NCBI RefSeq assembly: GCF_029761915.1
Contig: NZ_CP121695.1
Span: forward strand, 6,353,501 to 6,417,500
Direction: 5' to 3'
DNA: 64,000 bases
DNA from: Bradyrhizobium sp. CB1650
GTDB lineage: Bacteria > Pseudomonadota > Alphaproteobacteria > Rhizobiales > Xanthobacteraceae
Positions 1 through 8,303 of the stretch are shown here, one piece after another. The notes under the pieces were generated by a model. That model was not told the DNA's origin and did no database searches. It saw only the letters and a list, made by a program, of their open reading frames with translations. Position numbers and translations under genes: made by a program. Each line of letters begins with the position of its first letter. The stretch's first letter is position 1.

Positions 1-700
1 CCTTGGCGTCCATCGTCATGCCGTCGGGACCGCTGGTGCCGAACAGCGAACAAAACCGTCCCACTTTCGAGACGCTGCCGTCCCTCATGAACGGCAGCCG
101 CCACACCGCGTTGTCGCGCGTCATGGCAACGAACAGCACGGTTTCGGTCGGATCGAGCACGAGCCCGTTCGGGCTGATGCCGGTATGGATGAGACAATCG
201 AGCCGGCCGCCCGGCGCCAGCCGGTAGACGCGGCCGCTGGGATCATGCAGGCCGGTCTGGCCCTGATCGGTGAAATAGATGTCGCCATTCGAGGCGACAT
301 GCAGGTCGTTGCAGCCGCGGAAGGATTCCGAGTTGCGCGCGGTCAGCACCGGCGTGACGCGCCCTGCCCCGGCATCGAGCTGCATGATGCCATGCCTGTA
401 ATCAGCCACCAGAATGCGGCCGTCGGCCGCAATCTTCAGCCCGTTCGGCCAGCCCTCATATTCGATCACCAGCGACCATTCGCCGTCAGGCGCGATGCGG
501 AAGATGCGGCCGAAAGGAATGTCGACGATGTAGAGATTGCCATTGTCGTCGAACGACGGCCCTTCGATGAAGGAGTCGGTCGCAATACCCGGCCGGTTGG
601 CGTCGGCCCAATCCGTCCGCACGCCCTTGCGGCGGAATTTGTCGGGCATGGTAGAAAAGACTGTCGTCTCGATCAGGCGCGGCGGCGTTTCCAGGTACAT
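1..700 (-). CDS. SMP-30/gluconolactonase/LRE-like protein (C-terminus cut by window edge)
   Basis: The reading frame runs from an ATG at 700 off the left edge, so 233 residues are visible and the C-terminus is missing. The protein has beta-propeller repeats typical of the SMP-30/gluconolactonase family: IEGPSFDDNGNLYIVDIPFGR, then GWPNGLKIAADGRILVADY, CNDLHVASNGDIYFTDQG and SPNGLVLDPTE. The N/D-G and D residues of these blades bind the divalent metal in the family. Such enzymes hydrolyse sugar lactones or related esters, but the substrate cannot be read from the sequence. There is no signal peptide, so it is probably cytoplasmic. The ribosome binding site is weak, and an internal ATG at 651 is a possible alternative start. 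It lies 100 bp downstream of nasC on the same strand and is probably functionally unrelated to it. Confidence 0.85.
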   Translation of the reverse strand, partial: MYLETPPRLIETTVFSTMPDKFRRKGVRTDWADANRPGIATDSFIEGPSFDDNGNLYIVDIPFGRIFRIAPDGEWSLVIEYEGWPNGLKIAADGRILVADYRHGIMQLDAGAGRVTPVLTARNSESFRGCNDLHVASNGDIYFTDQGQTGLHDPSGRVYRLAPGGRLDCLIHTGISPNGLVLDPTETVLFVAMTRDNAVWRLPFMRDGSVSKVGRFCSLFGTSGPDGMTMDAK

Positions 701-800
701 CGTTGTTGTTGTTTCTTATGGGTGTTGGACGGGATGCGTACCAGCATAAGGCACAATGCGGAGGCCGTCGATTGCCGCGGACGATGGGAAAGAGGTCCGC

Positions 801-3506
801 CTAGCTCGCCGCGCCCGCGAGTTTCGCTTCCTTCGCGGCAGCGGCTTCCGTCTGCGCAATCAGCCGCTTCAACTCCGGGATGCACGATCCGCAATTGGTG
901 CCGGCCTTCAGCTTTGTGCCGATCTCCGCGGCTGTGCGCGCGCCGGCGGCGATGGTATCGCAGATCGTGCCGCGGCCGACGCCGAAGCAGGCGCAGACGA
1001 TGGGACCGGTCGAGGCGGCGCCCTCGGTGGATTTGCCTGACAGCAGCAGGCGGCGCTGCTCGTCGGTGACGACGTCAGCCGCGAACACGCTCTTCACCAC
1101 CTCCCAGTCGCCGGCGTCATGGGCCGGGCCGACGAACAGGCAAGTCTCCATGCGCTCGCCTGCGAACGAGGCCGCACGATAGATCCCGCCACCGAAGTCG
1201 CGGTACTCGGCGACATCCTCGCCACCGATTGCGGCAAGCCACGCCGGCCAGCGCGCGAGATCGGCGTTATCGGCGAACAAGTAGCCGAAGCCGCCCGCGA
1301 CCGTCACGCGCGACCACCACAGATGCGGCGGCAGATCGAGCTCTTTGCGCGAGAGTGCAAAGCCGCGAAACACGAATTCATACGGCGCGATCGCCGCCGG
1401 CGTGGCCTTCGACTCGGGCTGGCCCGAGAACGGATCGTTGAACGACTGCACCAGCGCGCCGACGCGGCCGTGCGAGGTGTTCATCGCGCTCCAATGGATT
1501 GGCGCGAACAGCGTACCACGCTGCTGGCCCTCGCTGACGACCGCCTTCAGGATACACTGGCCGTAGTCGGTGGTGATGCGGGCGAAGCCGTCATTGACGA
1601 TGCCGTATTTGCCGGCGTCGTCGGGATGGATTTCGACGAACGGTTCGGGCAGATGCGCGCCCAGCCGCTGGCTCAGGCCCGTGCGCGTCATGGTGTGCCA
1701 CTGGTCGCGGATGCGCCCGGTATTGAGCCGCAGGGGGCGCGACGGGCTGGTCTCGCTGCGCAGCGCCGGCACCTCGGGCGCGACGAAGCGGCCCTTGCCG
1801 TCATTGGTGAAGAAGCCCCCGCCCGCGAAGAATCGTTCGCCCGGGGTCTGGCCTTCGTGCGTCGGCCACTGTACGGGTGCGAGCGCATCGAAAGCCTCAT
1901 TGGAGATCGACTTCAGCGCGCCGATGTCGAAATCGCGGCTACCGTCGTTCTCGAAGGCCGAGAGCGCGGCGTGCTCACGGAAGATCTCGGCCGCCGATTT
2001 GTAGTCGAAGCTGTCGCCGAAGCCGAGGCGCTTGGCCACCTCGCTGAGAATCCACCAGTCCGGCCGCGCTTCACCCGGCGCCGGCAGGAAGGAGCGCTGG
2101 CGCGAGATGCGGCGTTCGGAATTGGTCACGGTACCCGATTTCTCGCCCCAGGCGAGCGCAGGCAGCAGCACGTGCGGGCCGGCCTCGACCGTGTCGTTGG
2201 AGAGCACGTTCTCGGAGACCACGAACAGCTCGAGCTTCTTCAGCGCTTCGCGCACGACATCGGCGTCGGGAAGCGACACCGCCGGGTTGGTGCCCATCAC
2301 CCACAGCGCCTTGACCTCGCCGCGGTTGATGGCCTCGAACAACTGCACCGCCTTCAACCCTTCATGGGTGGCAATGCGCGGCGCCTTCCAGAACCGCCGC
2401 ACGCGATCGATGTCGGGCGGCGTGAAGCCCATATGAGCCGCAAGCTGGTTGGCAAGGCCGCCGACCTCGCGGCCGCCCATCGCATTCGGCTGGCCGGTGA
2501 GCGAGAACGGCGAGGCGCCGACCTTGCCGACGCGGCCGGTGGCGAGATGGCAATTGAGGATGGCGTTGACCTTGTCGGTGCCCTGCGCCGACTGGTTGAC
2601 GCCCTGCGAGTAGAGCGTGACGACACGCTCCGTGTCACGAAACATCTGGAAGAAGGTCGCGACGTCCTGTTCTGAAAGGCCGGTGGCGAGCGCGGTCGCG
2701 GCAACGCTGCCCGCAATGCCGCGTCCGCGCGCCAGCGCATCGTCGAAGCCGCTCGTATTCTGCGCGATGTACTCCTTGTCGAGTGCGTCGGTGTCGGCGA
2801 GGTGAACGAAGAGGCCGGAGAACAACGCGGTATCCGTGCCGGGCTTCAATCCAAGGAACAGATCGACGTCGCTCGCGGTGTCCGTGCGGCGCGGATCGAT
2901 CACGACCATGCGCGCACCGCGCTCCTGCCGGTTCCTGAGCATGCGCTGGAACAGCACCGGGTGGCACCAGGCCGCGTTCGAGCCGACGAAGACCAGGAGG
3001 TCGGCCTGGTCGAGATCCTCGTAGCAGCCGGGTACGGTGTCGGCACCGAAGGCGCGACGGTGGCCGGCGACGGAGGACGACATGCAGAGCCGCGAATTGG
3101 TGTCGACATTCGCCGTCCCGACAAACCCCTTCATCAGCTTGTTGGCGACGTAATAGTCCTCGGTCAGGAGCTGGCCCGAGAGATAGAACGCGACCGCATC
3201 CGCGCCGTCGCGCGCGACGACGTGCTGCATGCGATGGGCGACATGATCGAGCGCATCGCTCCAGGCCACGCGTTCGAGCACGCCCTTGCAGCGGATCATC
3301 GGATGGAGCAGCCGGCTTTCGAGCCCGACGGTCTCGCCGAGCGCCGAGCCCTTGGAGCATAGCCGGCCGAAATTGGCGGGATGATCGGGATCGCCGGCGA
3401 TCGCCACGCCGCCGCTCCCGTCGGGCGTCGCCAGCACGCCGCAGCCTACGCCGCAATAGGGGCAGGTCGTTTTGGTGGTGCGGAGTGTCGGATCGATTGC
3501 AGTCAT
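801..3506 (-). CDS. nasC: Assimilatory nitrate reductase, large (molybdopterin) subunit
   Basis: This 901-residue cytoplasmic enzyme reduces nitrate to nitrite. Near the N-terminus (residues about 15-50) is a [4Fe-4S] motif, CPYCGVGC followed by CSKG, then the Mo-bis-MGD oxidoreductase body (for example QSAQGTDKVNAILN and LTGQPNAMGGREVGG) and a molydopterin-dinucleotide-binding domain. The last 60 residues carry a BFD-like [2Fe-2S] domain (CACFGVG, then CGSC), as in NasA/NasC enzymes that take electrons from a partner flavoprotein. No Tat or Sec signal is present. It starts 13 bp after flp and is the last gene of narK-flp-nasC. It is called nasC by the Bradyrhizobium convention and nasA elsewhere. 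No nitrite reductase gene lies in the window. Confidence 0.95.
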   Translation of the reverse strand: MTAIDPTLRTTKTTCPYCGVGCGVLATPDGSGGVAIAGDPDHPANFGRLCSKGSALGETVGLESRLLHPMIRCKGVLERVAWSDALDHVAHRMQHVVARDGADAVAFYLSGQLLTEDYYVANKLMKGFVGTANVDTNSRLCMSSSVAGHRRAFGADTVPGCYEDLDQADLLVFVGSNAAWCHPVLFQRMLRNRQERGARMVVIDPRRTDTASDVDLFLGLKPGTDTALFSGLFVHLADTDALDKEYIAQNTSGFDDALARGRGIAGSVAATALATGLSEQDVATFFQMFRDTERVVTLYSQGVNQSAQGTDKVNAILNCHLATGRVGKVGASPFSLTGQPNAMGGREVGGLANQLAAHMGFTPPDIDRVRRFWKAPRIATHEGLKAVQLFEAINRGEVKALWVMGTNPAVSLPDADVVREALKKLELFVVSENVLSNDTVEAGPHVLLPALAWGEKSGTVTNSERRISRQRSFLPAPGEARPDWWILSEVAKRLGFGDSFDYKSAAEIFREHAALSAFENDGSRDFDIGALKSISNEAFDALAPVQWPTHEGQTPGERFFAGGGFFTNDGKGRFVAPEVPALRSETSPSRPLRLNTGRIRDQWHTMTRTGLSQRLGAHLPEPFVEIHPDDAGKYGIVNDGFARITTDYGQCILKAVVSEGQQRGTLFAPIHWSAMNTSHGRVGALVQSFNDPFSGQPESKATPAAIAPYEFVFRGFALSRKELDLPPHLWWSRVTVAGGFGYLFADNADLARWPAWLAAIGGEDVAEYRDFGGGIYRAASFAGERMETCLFVGPAHDAGDWEVVKSVFAADVVTDEQRRLLLSGKSTEGAASTGPIVCACFGVGRGTICDTIAAGARTAAEIGTKLKAGTNCGSCIPELKRLIAQTEAAAAKEAKLAGAAS

Positions 3507-3519
3507 TCAACCAATGCCA

Positions 3520-4737
3520 TCAAGCAGCTTTCGGCGGCAGCGCGACCGCTCGGCCGAACATCATGTCAGTGCGGATGGCCGCGATCGTCTCGCGGGTGCG
3601 GATCAGCTCGAGATACCAGAGCGCATCGAGGGTATCGCCGATCAGCACGGCGCCGGTGAGCCGGCCATCGGCGATCACGAGCTTCTTGTAGGTGCCGCGC
3701 TTGGCGTCAGAGAGCACGAGGCTCTCGCTGCCTTCGCCGCCGACGAAGTCGCCGGCGGAGAACACGCTGACACCGGACACCTTCAGATTGGTCGAGACCA
3801 CGCTGCCCTGATAGGCGGCAGGGCGGCCGGCGAGATGCCGCGCCAGCACGCGCGCCTGCTCATAGGCCGGTTCGACCAGGCCGTAGCAGACCCCGCGATG
3901 CTCGGCGCATTCGCCGAGCGCGAAAATGTCGGATGAGGCGGTCTGCATCACGTCATTGACGACGATGCCGCGGTTCACCGCGACGCCTGCCTCCTTGGCC
4001 AGCGCGATGTTTGGCCTGATGCCGGCCGCGAAAATCACGGCGTCGGCTTCGATGCGGCTGCCGTCGGCGAGCTCGACCGCCTCGACATGGCCCTCGCCAT
4101 GGATGCGGGCGGTCGAGGCGTTGAGCATGACGCGGACGCCCTTGCGCTCGACCAGCGTCTTGAGCAGGTCGGCGGCGGGCAGATCGAGCTGGCGCTCCAT
4201 CAGCCTGTCCATCAGATGCAGAAGCGTCACCGGCGCGCCGGCCTTGGCGAGGCCATAGGCCGCCTCGAGGCCGAGCAGGCCGCCGCCGATCACGACGACG
4301 CGCTTCCTGGCTGCGGCGAGCGTCAGCAGCAGGTCGACGTCGCGGCTGTCGCGAAAGGTGTGCACGCCGGCAAAATCTGCGCCGGGAACGTTGAGCCGTA
4401 GCGGCGTCGAGCCGGTGGCGAGCACGAGCTTGGAATATTCCATGCTCTCTTCGCCGGCGATCTTGAGCTCGCGGCGGCCGGTGTCGATCTCGGTCACGCG
4501 GTAGCCGTAGCGCACCGTGACGCCGCGGTTGCGCCACCAGTCGGCCGGCCTCAGCTCGATCTCGTGCGAGCCGGTCTCGCCGGCAAGCACGGAGGAGAGC
4601 AACACGCGGTTGTAAGCGAGCCGCGGCTCCTCGCCGATCACGGCGATGGCGTAGCGGCCGAGCGCGGTCTTGGCGAGCTCGTCGACCAGCCGTGCGGCCG
4701 CCATACCGTTACCGACGATGACGAGCGGTTCACTCAT
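3520..4737 (-). CDS. flp: FAD/NAD(P)H-dependent oxidoreductase of nitrate assimilation (Flp-type)
   Basis: The product is a 405-residue pyridine-nucleotide-disulphide-type reductase. It has an N-terminal FAD-binding motif (VIVGNGMAAARLV), a second dinucleotide fold near residues 145-165 (VVVIGGGLLGLEAAYGL) and a C-terminal FAD segment (IFALGECAEHRG). The fold resembles the FAD domains at the N-terminus of NirB. In Bradyrhizobium the flp product is thought to pass electrons from NAD(P)H to nitrate reductase and to the haemoglobin Bjgb. Position between narK and nasC, with 13 bp to nasC, supports that role. The haemoglobin partner gene that normally precedes flp is absent here, so in this strain the enzyme may serve only NasC. 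ATG at 4737; an alternative start is not needed. Confidence 0.88.
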   Translation of the reverse strand: MSEPLVIVGNGMAAARLVDELAKTALGRYAIAVIGEEPRLAYNRVLLSSVLAGETGSHEIELRPADWWRNRGVTVRYGYRVTEIDTGRRELKIAGEESMEYSKLVLATGSTPLRLNVPGADFAGVHTFRDSRDVDLLLTLAAARKRVVVIGGGLLGLEAAYGLAKAGAPVTLLHLMDRLMERQLDLPAADLLKTLVERKGVRVMLNASTARIHGEGHVEAVELADGSRIEADAVIFAAGIRPNIALAKEAGVAVNRGIVVNDVMQTASSDIFALGECAEHRGVCYGLVEPAYEQARVLARHLAGRPAAYQGSVVSTNLKVSGVSVFSAGDFVGGEGSESLVLSDAKRGTYKKLVIADGRLTGAVLIGDTLDALWYLELIRTRETIAAIRTDMMFGRAVALPPKAA

Positions 4738-4768
4738 GAAAGTTCCCTATTTGCAGCCTTCGGACATG

Positions 4769-4792
4769 CTTCTCCCCGCGTACGGGGAGAAG
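4769..4792. repeat. Short perfect inverted repeat in the narK-flp gap
   Basis: A 10-bp perfect inverted repeat (CTTCTCCCCG / CGGGGAGAAG) encloses a 4-base loop in the 72-bp narK-flp spacer. It belongs to the CTCCCC...GGGGAG palindromes scattered between genes in this window. It marks exactly the place where bjgb would be expected, so it may be a repeat insertion or a deletion scar. In RNA it could also act as a processing or stabilising hairpin. Confidence 0.7.
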
Positions 4793-4809
4793 CGAGATTC
4801 GTACCAACC

Positions 4810-6201
4810 TCAGATCCGCGCTTCGGCGAGGCTTGGTGCGCCTTCGCGCTGCGGACCGCGACGCAGGTAGAACCACCAGGTCAGCCCGAGGCAGGAGGCG
4901 TAGAAGGCGAGATAGATCGCGAGCGCGACCTGTGGTCCGCCGGTCATGGCGATCGACTTGCCGAAACCGCTCGGGATCAGGTAGCCGCCGACGGCACCGA
5001 TCGCGCCGATGAAGCCGACCGCCGCACCGCTCTCGATGCTCGCCGTCTTCAATGCAAGCGCGCGTGCCGCATCACCCTTGCCGCGCACCTTGAACAGGTT
5101 CTCCTCGCGGAAGATCGAGGGAATCATCCGGTAGGTCGAGCCGTTGCCGATGCCGGTCGTCACGAACAGGACCAGGAACATCGACAGGAAGCCGATGAAG
5201 TCCTTCTGCCCGACGAAGTAGAGCACGCCGATCGTCGCCGCCGCCATCGCGATGAAGTTCCAGAACGTGATGATGGAGCCGCCGACCTTGTCGGCGAGCC
5301 AGCCGCCGAGCGGGCGCGACAGCGAGCCGACCAGCGGCCCCAGGAACGCGATCGAGATCGTCATCGTCGGAAATTGCGTCTTGATCAGCAGCGGGAACGC
5401 CGCGGAGTAGCCGATGAAGGATCCGAACGTGCCGATATAGAGGTACGCCATGATCCAGGTGTGCTTGCGCTTGACGATCGCGAGCTGGTTCTTCACCGAC
5501 GACTTGGCCGAGGTCAGGTTATTCATGAAGAACACGGCACCGAACACCGCGATCGCGATCGGCAGCACCCACATCAGGCCGGCGTTCTGCAGGAAGATGC
5601 CGTCGACCGGCGTCGCCTGGAACAGGTTGATGACGCCGAGCGTCATCAGGATCGGAGTGAGGAGCTGCACGCTGGACACGCCGATATTGCCGCCGGCCGC
5701 GTTCAGCCCCAGCGCCGATCCCTTCATCCGGTCGGGGAAGAAGAAGGAGATGTTGGTCATGCTGGAGGCGAAATTGCCGCCGCCGAGGCCCGCGGTCGAG
5801 GCAATCAGCAGCATGAGCCAGAACGGCGTGTCGGGCTGGCTCACGAAATAGGCGAGCGACAGCGTCGGGATGAACAGCACCGCCGCGCTGAAGATGGTCC
5901 AGTTGCGGCCGCCGAAGGTCGTGACCGCGAATGTATAGGGGAAGCGCATCAAGGCCCCGATCAGGCCCGGCACGGCGACGAGCTGAAAGAGTTGGTCGGT
6001 GCTGTAGTGAAAGCCTGCCTGCGGCAGCTTGGTGGTGACGATGCTCCAGATCAGCCAGACCGAGAAGCCGATATGCTCGGCCACGATCGACCAGATCAGG
6101 TTGCGTCGCGCGATAGTCTTGCCAGTTGCATTCCAGAACGCCTCGTCTTCGGGGCGCCAGTCTGAAATCCATGTGGAGTTCAGAGTCGGATTTTTCGTCA
6201 T
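4810..6201 (-). CDS. narK: Nitrate/nitrite transporter NarK (MFS)
   Basis: This 463-residue inner-membrane carrier has about 12 hydrophobic segments. Nitrate-porter signatures are visible: AGLGGGNFASSMTNISFFFP near residue 140 and a second glycine-rich block, TTGIGNGSTYRMIP, near residue 350. It takes up nitrate or exports nitrite for the assimilatory system. It heads the narK-flp-nasC operon and has its own 339-bp upstream region. Nothing looks broken. NarK versus NrtP subtype cannot be told by eye, but the operon makes an assimilatory role very likely. Confidence 0.93.
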   Translation of the reverse strand: MTKNPTLNSTWISDWRPEDEAFWNATGKTIARRNLIWSIVAEHIGFSVWLIWSIVTTKLPQAGFHYSTDQLFQLVAVPGLIGALMRFPYTFAVTTFGGRNWTIFSAAVLFIPTLSLAYFVSQPDTPFWLMLLIASTAGLGGGNFASSMTNISFFFPDRMKGSALGLNAAGGNIGVSSVQLLTPILMTLGVINLFQATPVDGIFLQNAGLMWVLPIAIAVFGAVFFMNNLTSAKSSVKNQLAIVKRKHTWIMAYLYIGTFGSFIGYSAAFPLLIKTQFPTMTISIAFLGPLVGSLSRPLGGWLADKVGGSIITFWNFIAMAAATIGVLYFVGQKDFIGFLSMFLVLFVTTGIGNGSTYRMIPSIFREENLFKVRGKGDAARALALKTASIESGAAVGFIGAIGAVGGYLIPSGFGKSIAMTGGPQVALAIYLAFYASCLGLTWWFYLRRGPQREGAPSLAEARI

Positions 6202-6240
6202 TGATAATCCCTTCCAGGCTCACCGCTGCGTCGTTGCAGG

Positions 6241-6272
6241 CTCGGCCTCCAGGCATGGAGGCGTGCTCCGAG
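6241..6272 (-). promoter_or_regulatory. Stem-loop in the narK leader
   Basis: In the RNA of the minus strand, an inner 6-bp stem (GCCTCC/GGAGGC) closes a six-base loop and is flanked by an outer CUCGG/CCGAG pairing. It lies in the leader between the proposed promoter (6351-6366) and the narK start. NasT-type ANTAR antiterminators act on leader hairpins with hexaloops, but the bases here do not clearly fit the published loop pattern, so that role is only a suggestion. Confidence 0.3.
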
Positions 6273-6350
6273 GCTTCACCCCGGTGGCGAGTTCACGATG
6301 CTGATTGATGATGTTGAGGGACGTCGTCGTTGGCGTCGCAAATTGACATT

Positions 6351-6366
6351 TCAATTTCCGTGCCAA
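6351..6366 (-). promoter_or_regulatory. Candidate sigma-54-like promoter of narK
   Basis: On the minus strand the region reads TTGGCAC-N5-TTGAA, close to the -24/-12 consensus TGGCAC-N5-TTGCA but with the conserved C of the -12 element changed to A. It lies about 150 bp upstream of narK. The same arrangement, with the same mismatch, occurs before nrtA at 9804-9820. No other gene lies in 6202-6540. Confidence 0.45.
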
Positions 6367-6460
6367 CTGCGCGAAGCCTGGAAATACAGGGATTTCAGCG
6401 CATTATTCGCATTGACCGAAATCGTTGCAGACCATTTCCGCACGCTAATTTTGCGATTCG

Positions 6461-6491
6461 CTCAATCCTTGTGCGCCGCACAAGAATTGAG
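6461..6491. promoter_or_regulatory. 31-bp palindrome upstream of narK (candidate activator site)
   Basis: This is a near-perfect palindrome: 15-base arms around a central C at 6476, with one mismatch, and core TTGTGCG-C-CGCACAA. The core recurs upstream of nrtA at 9923-9937. In both places the centre is 111 bp from the end of the TGGCAC element, a normal distance for an enhancer of a sigma-54 activator. The core does not match the usual NtrC site (GCAC...GTGC orientation), so the protein that binds is unknown. Confidence 0.5.
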
Positions 6492-6540
6492 CGGAATGTC
6501 GATTATTTAGGCGCAGACGCTGCGCGCGCTAAACTTTGGT

Positions 6541-7335
6541 TTACGCGGCCTCTACGAAGCGATGACGCTCATAGAGGAATTCGAGCACGCGCTGCCGGCA
6601 CTTCAGATAGGCGGTGTTGGTCGCGAGCTCGAGCCGCTTGCGCGGCCGCGCGAGCGGCACATCCAGCACCTCGCCGATGCGCGCGGACGGGCCATTGGTC
6701 ATCATCACGATGCGGTCGGACAACAGCACGGCCTCGTCGACGTCGTGTGTGATCATCAGGATGGTGTTGCCGAGCTTCTGATGCAGCGCCATCACCGAAT
6801 CCTGCAGATGCGCGCGGGTCAACGCGTCGAGCGCACCAAAGGGCTCGTCGAGCAGGAGAACCTTCGGCTCCATCGCAAGCGCGCGGGCAATGCCGACGCG
6901 CTGCTTCATGCCGCCGGAGATTTCCGAGGGACGCTTGTCCTTGGCATGCGCCATCTGCACGAGGTTGAGATTATGCATGACCCAGGCATCGCGCTCAGCC
7001 CGCGACTTGGTCTTGGCGAAGACCTTGTCGACGCCGAGCTTGACGTTCTCGTAGACGGTCAGCCACGGCAGCAGGCTGTGGTTCTGGAACACCACGGCGC
7101 GGTCGGGCCCCGGCGAGTTCACCTCGCGGTTCTCGAGCAGGACGCCGCCGGTGGTGGCGCGGGTCAGTCCTGCGATGATGTTGAGCAGGGTCGACTTGCC
7201 GCAGCCGGAGTGGCCGATGATCGAGACATATTCGCCCTTCTCGATGGTGAGGTTGATCTCCTTCAGCACCTCCGTGGTGGCACTGCCGCGGGTAAAAGTC
7301 TTGTCGATGTGGTCGAGCTTCAGATAGGCGGTCAT
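6541..7335 (-). CDS. nrtC: Nitrate ABC transporter, ATP-binding protein
   Basis: The product is a 264-residue ATPase of the NrtCD/SsuB/TauB group. Walker A is GHSGCGKST (about residue 42), the signature is SGGMKQR, and Walker B is VLLLDEPFGALD, followed by the switch histidine in MITHDVDEAV. It energises nitrate uptake with NrtA and NrtB. It is the third gene of nrtABC and starts 12 bp after nrtB. It is a single-domain ATPase without the NrtA-like C-terminal extension of cyanobacterial NrtC. Downstream lies the narK control region. Confidence 0.9.
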   Translation of the reverse strand: MTAYLKLDHIDKTFTRGSATTEVLKEINLTIEKGEYVSIIGHSGCGKSTLLNIIAGLTRATTGGVLLENREVNSPGPDRAVVFQNHSLLPWLTVYENVKLGVDKVFAKTKSRAERDAWVMHNLNLVQMAHAKDKRPSEISGGMKQRVGIARALAMEPKVLLLDEPFGALDALTRAHLQDSVMALHQKLGNTILMITHDVDEAVLLSDRIVMMTNGPSARIGEVLDVPLARPRKRLELATNTAYLKCRQRVLEFLYERHRFVEAA

Positions 7336-7347
7336 GTGCCCTCTCCC

Positions 7348-8244
7348 TCAGTTTTGCGCAGTGCCGCGGGTGACGACCTTGCCGAGGCCCGCGATCAGGC
7401 GATCGAGCACGAAGCCGATGATGCCGACATAGAACAGCGCCAGGATGATCTCGCTGATATGCGAGGAGTTCCAGGCGTCCCAGATGAAGAAGCCGATGCC
7501 GACGCCGCCGATCAGCATCTCGGCCGCGACGATCGCGAGCCATGACAGGCCGATGCCGATGCGAAGCCCGGTGAAGATGTAGGGCGCCGCCGCCGGGATC
7601 ATGATCTTCGCGAAGAACTCGAGCGGATTGAGCTGCACCACCGCCGCGACGTTGCGGTAGTCCTGCGGGATGTTGCGGACGCCGACCGCGGTATTGATGA
7701 TGATCGGCCAGATCGACGTGATGAAGATGACGAAGATCGCCGACGGCTGGCCGTCGCGAAAAGCCGCGAGCGAGAGCGGCAGCCAGGCGAGCGGCGGAAT
7801 CGTGCGCAGCACCTGGAACAGCGGATCGAGCCCGCGCATGGCCCAGACCGACTGCCCGACCAGCACGCCGAGCGCGATGCCGGCAACCGCGGAGAGCGAA
7901 TAGCCGAAGGCGACACGCTGGAGACTGGCAGAGAGATGCCAGAACAAGCCCTTGTCGATGCCGCCATGGTCGAAGAACGGATCGAAGATCAGCTCCTTGG
8001 TGTCCTTGAACACCCTCGACGGCGGCGGCAGGGTCGAGCCGGCGCGGCGGCACACGAGCTCCCACACCAGCGTCAGCAGCGCGAGCACGACGAGCGGCGG
8101 AATGACGCGCACGGCCGTTTCTTTCACCATCCGCACGTAAGTCTCGCTTCGCGGCGGACGCCTCGGCATCATCGCAACGACCGGCGCGGCGGCACCCGCG
8201 GGGGTCGCGGTCTCAATGTCCATCTTCGTGGCAGGCATGTTCAT
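7348..8244 (-). CDS. nrtB: Nitrate ABC transporter, permease protein
   Basis: The 298-residue integral membrane permease has about six hydrophobic helices and the EAA-type loop near residues 200-225 (VVQLNPLEFFAKIMIPAAAP). It belongs to the NrtB/SsuC family. I chose the ATG at 8244, which gives MNMPATKMD; a second Met a few codons later is possible. The open frame extends further upstream through antisense-like sequence inside nrtA and should not be annotated as coding. The gene lies 59 bp after nrtA and 12 bp before nrtC. Confidence 0.88.
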   Translation of the reverse strand: MNMPATKMDIETATPAGAAAPVVAMMPRRPPRSETYVRMVKETAVRVIPPLVVLALLTLVWELVCRRAGSTLPPPSRVFKDTKELIFDPFFDHGGIDKGLFWHLSASLQRVAFGYSLSAVAGIALGVLVGQSVWAMRGLDPLFQVLRTIPPLAWLPLSLAAFRDGQPSAIFVIFITSIWPIIINTAVGVRNIPQDYRNVAAVVQLNPLEFFAKIMIPAAAPYIFTGLRIGIGLSWLAIVAAEMLIGGVGIGFFIWDAWNSSHISEIILALFYVGIIGFVLDRLIAGLGKVVTRGTAQN

Positions 8245-8303
8245 CGCAATCTTCTCCGGCTTCCCAAGACGATGCGGCCGCCTAACGGCGGCCGCAGGCT
8301 CCA

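Noticed and set aside
4564..6165. A 533-codon open frame on the plus strand
   Set aside because: Antisense to narK; composition is low-complexity and Arg/Asp/Glu-rich.
6461..6491. Palindrome read as an NtrC site
   Set aside because: NtrC sites have GCAC...GTGC orientation; this core is GTGC-GCC-GCAC, so I record it as an unknown activator site.
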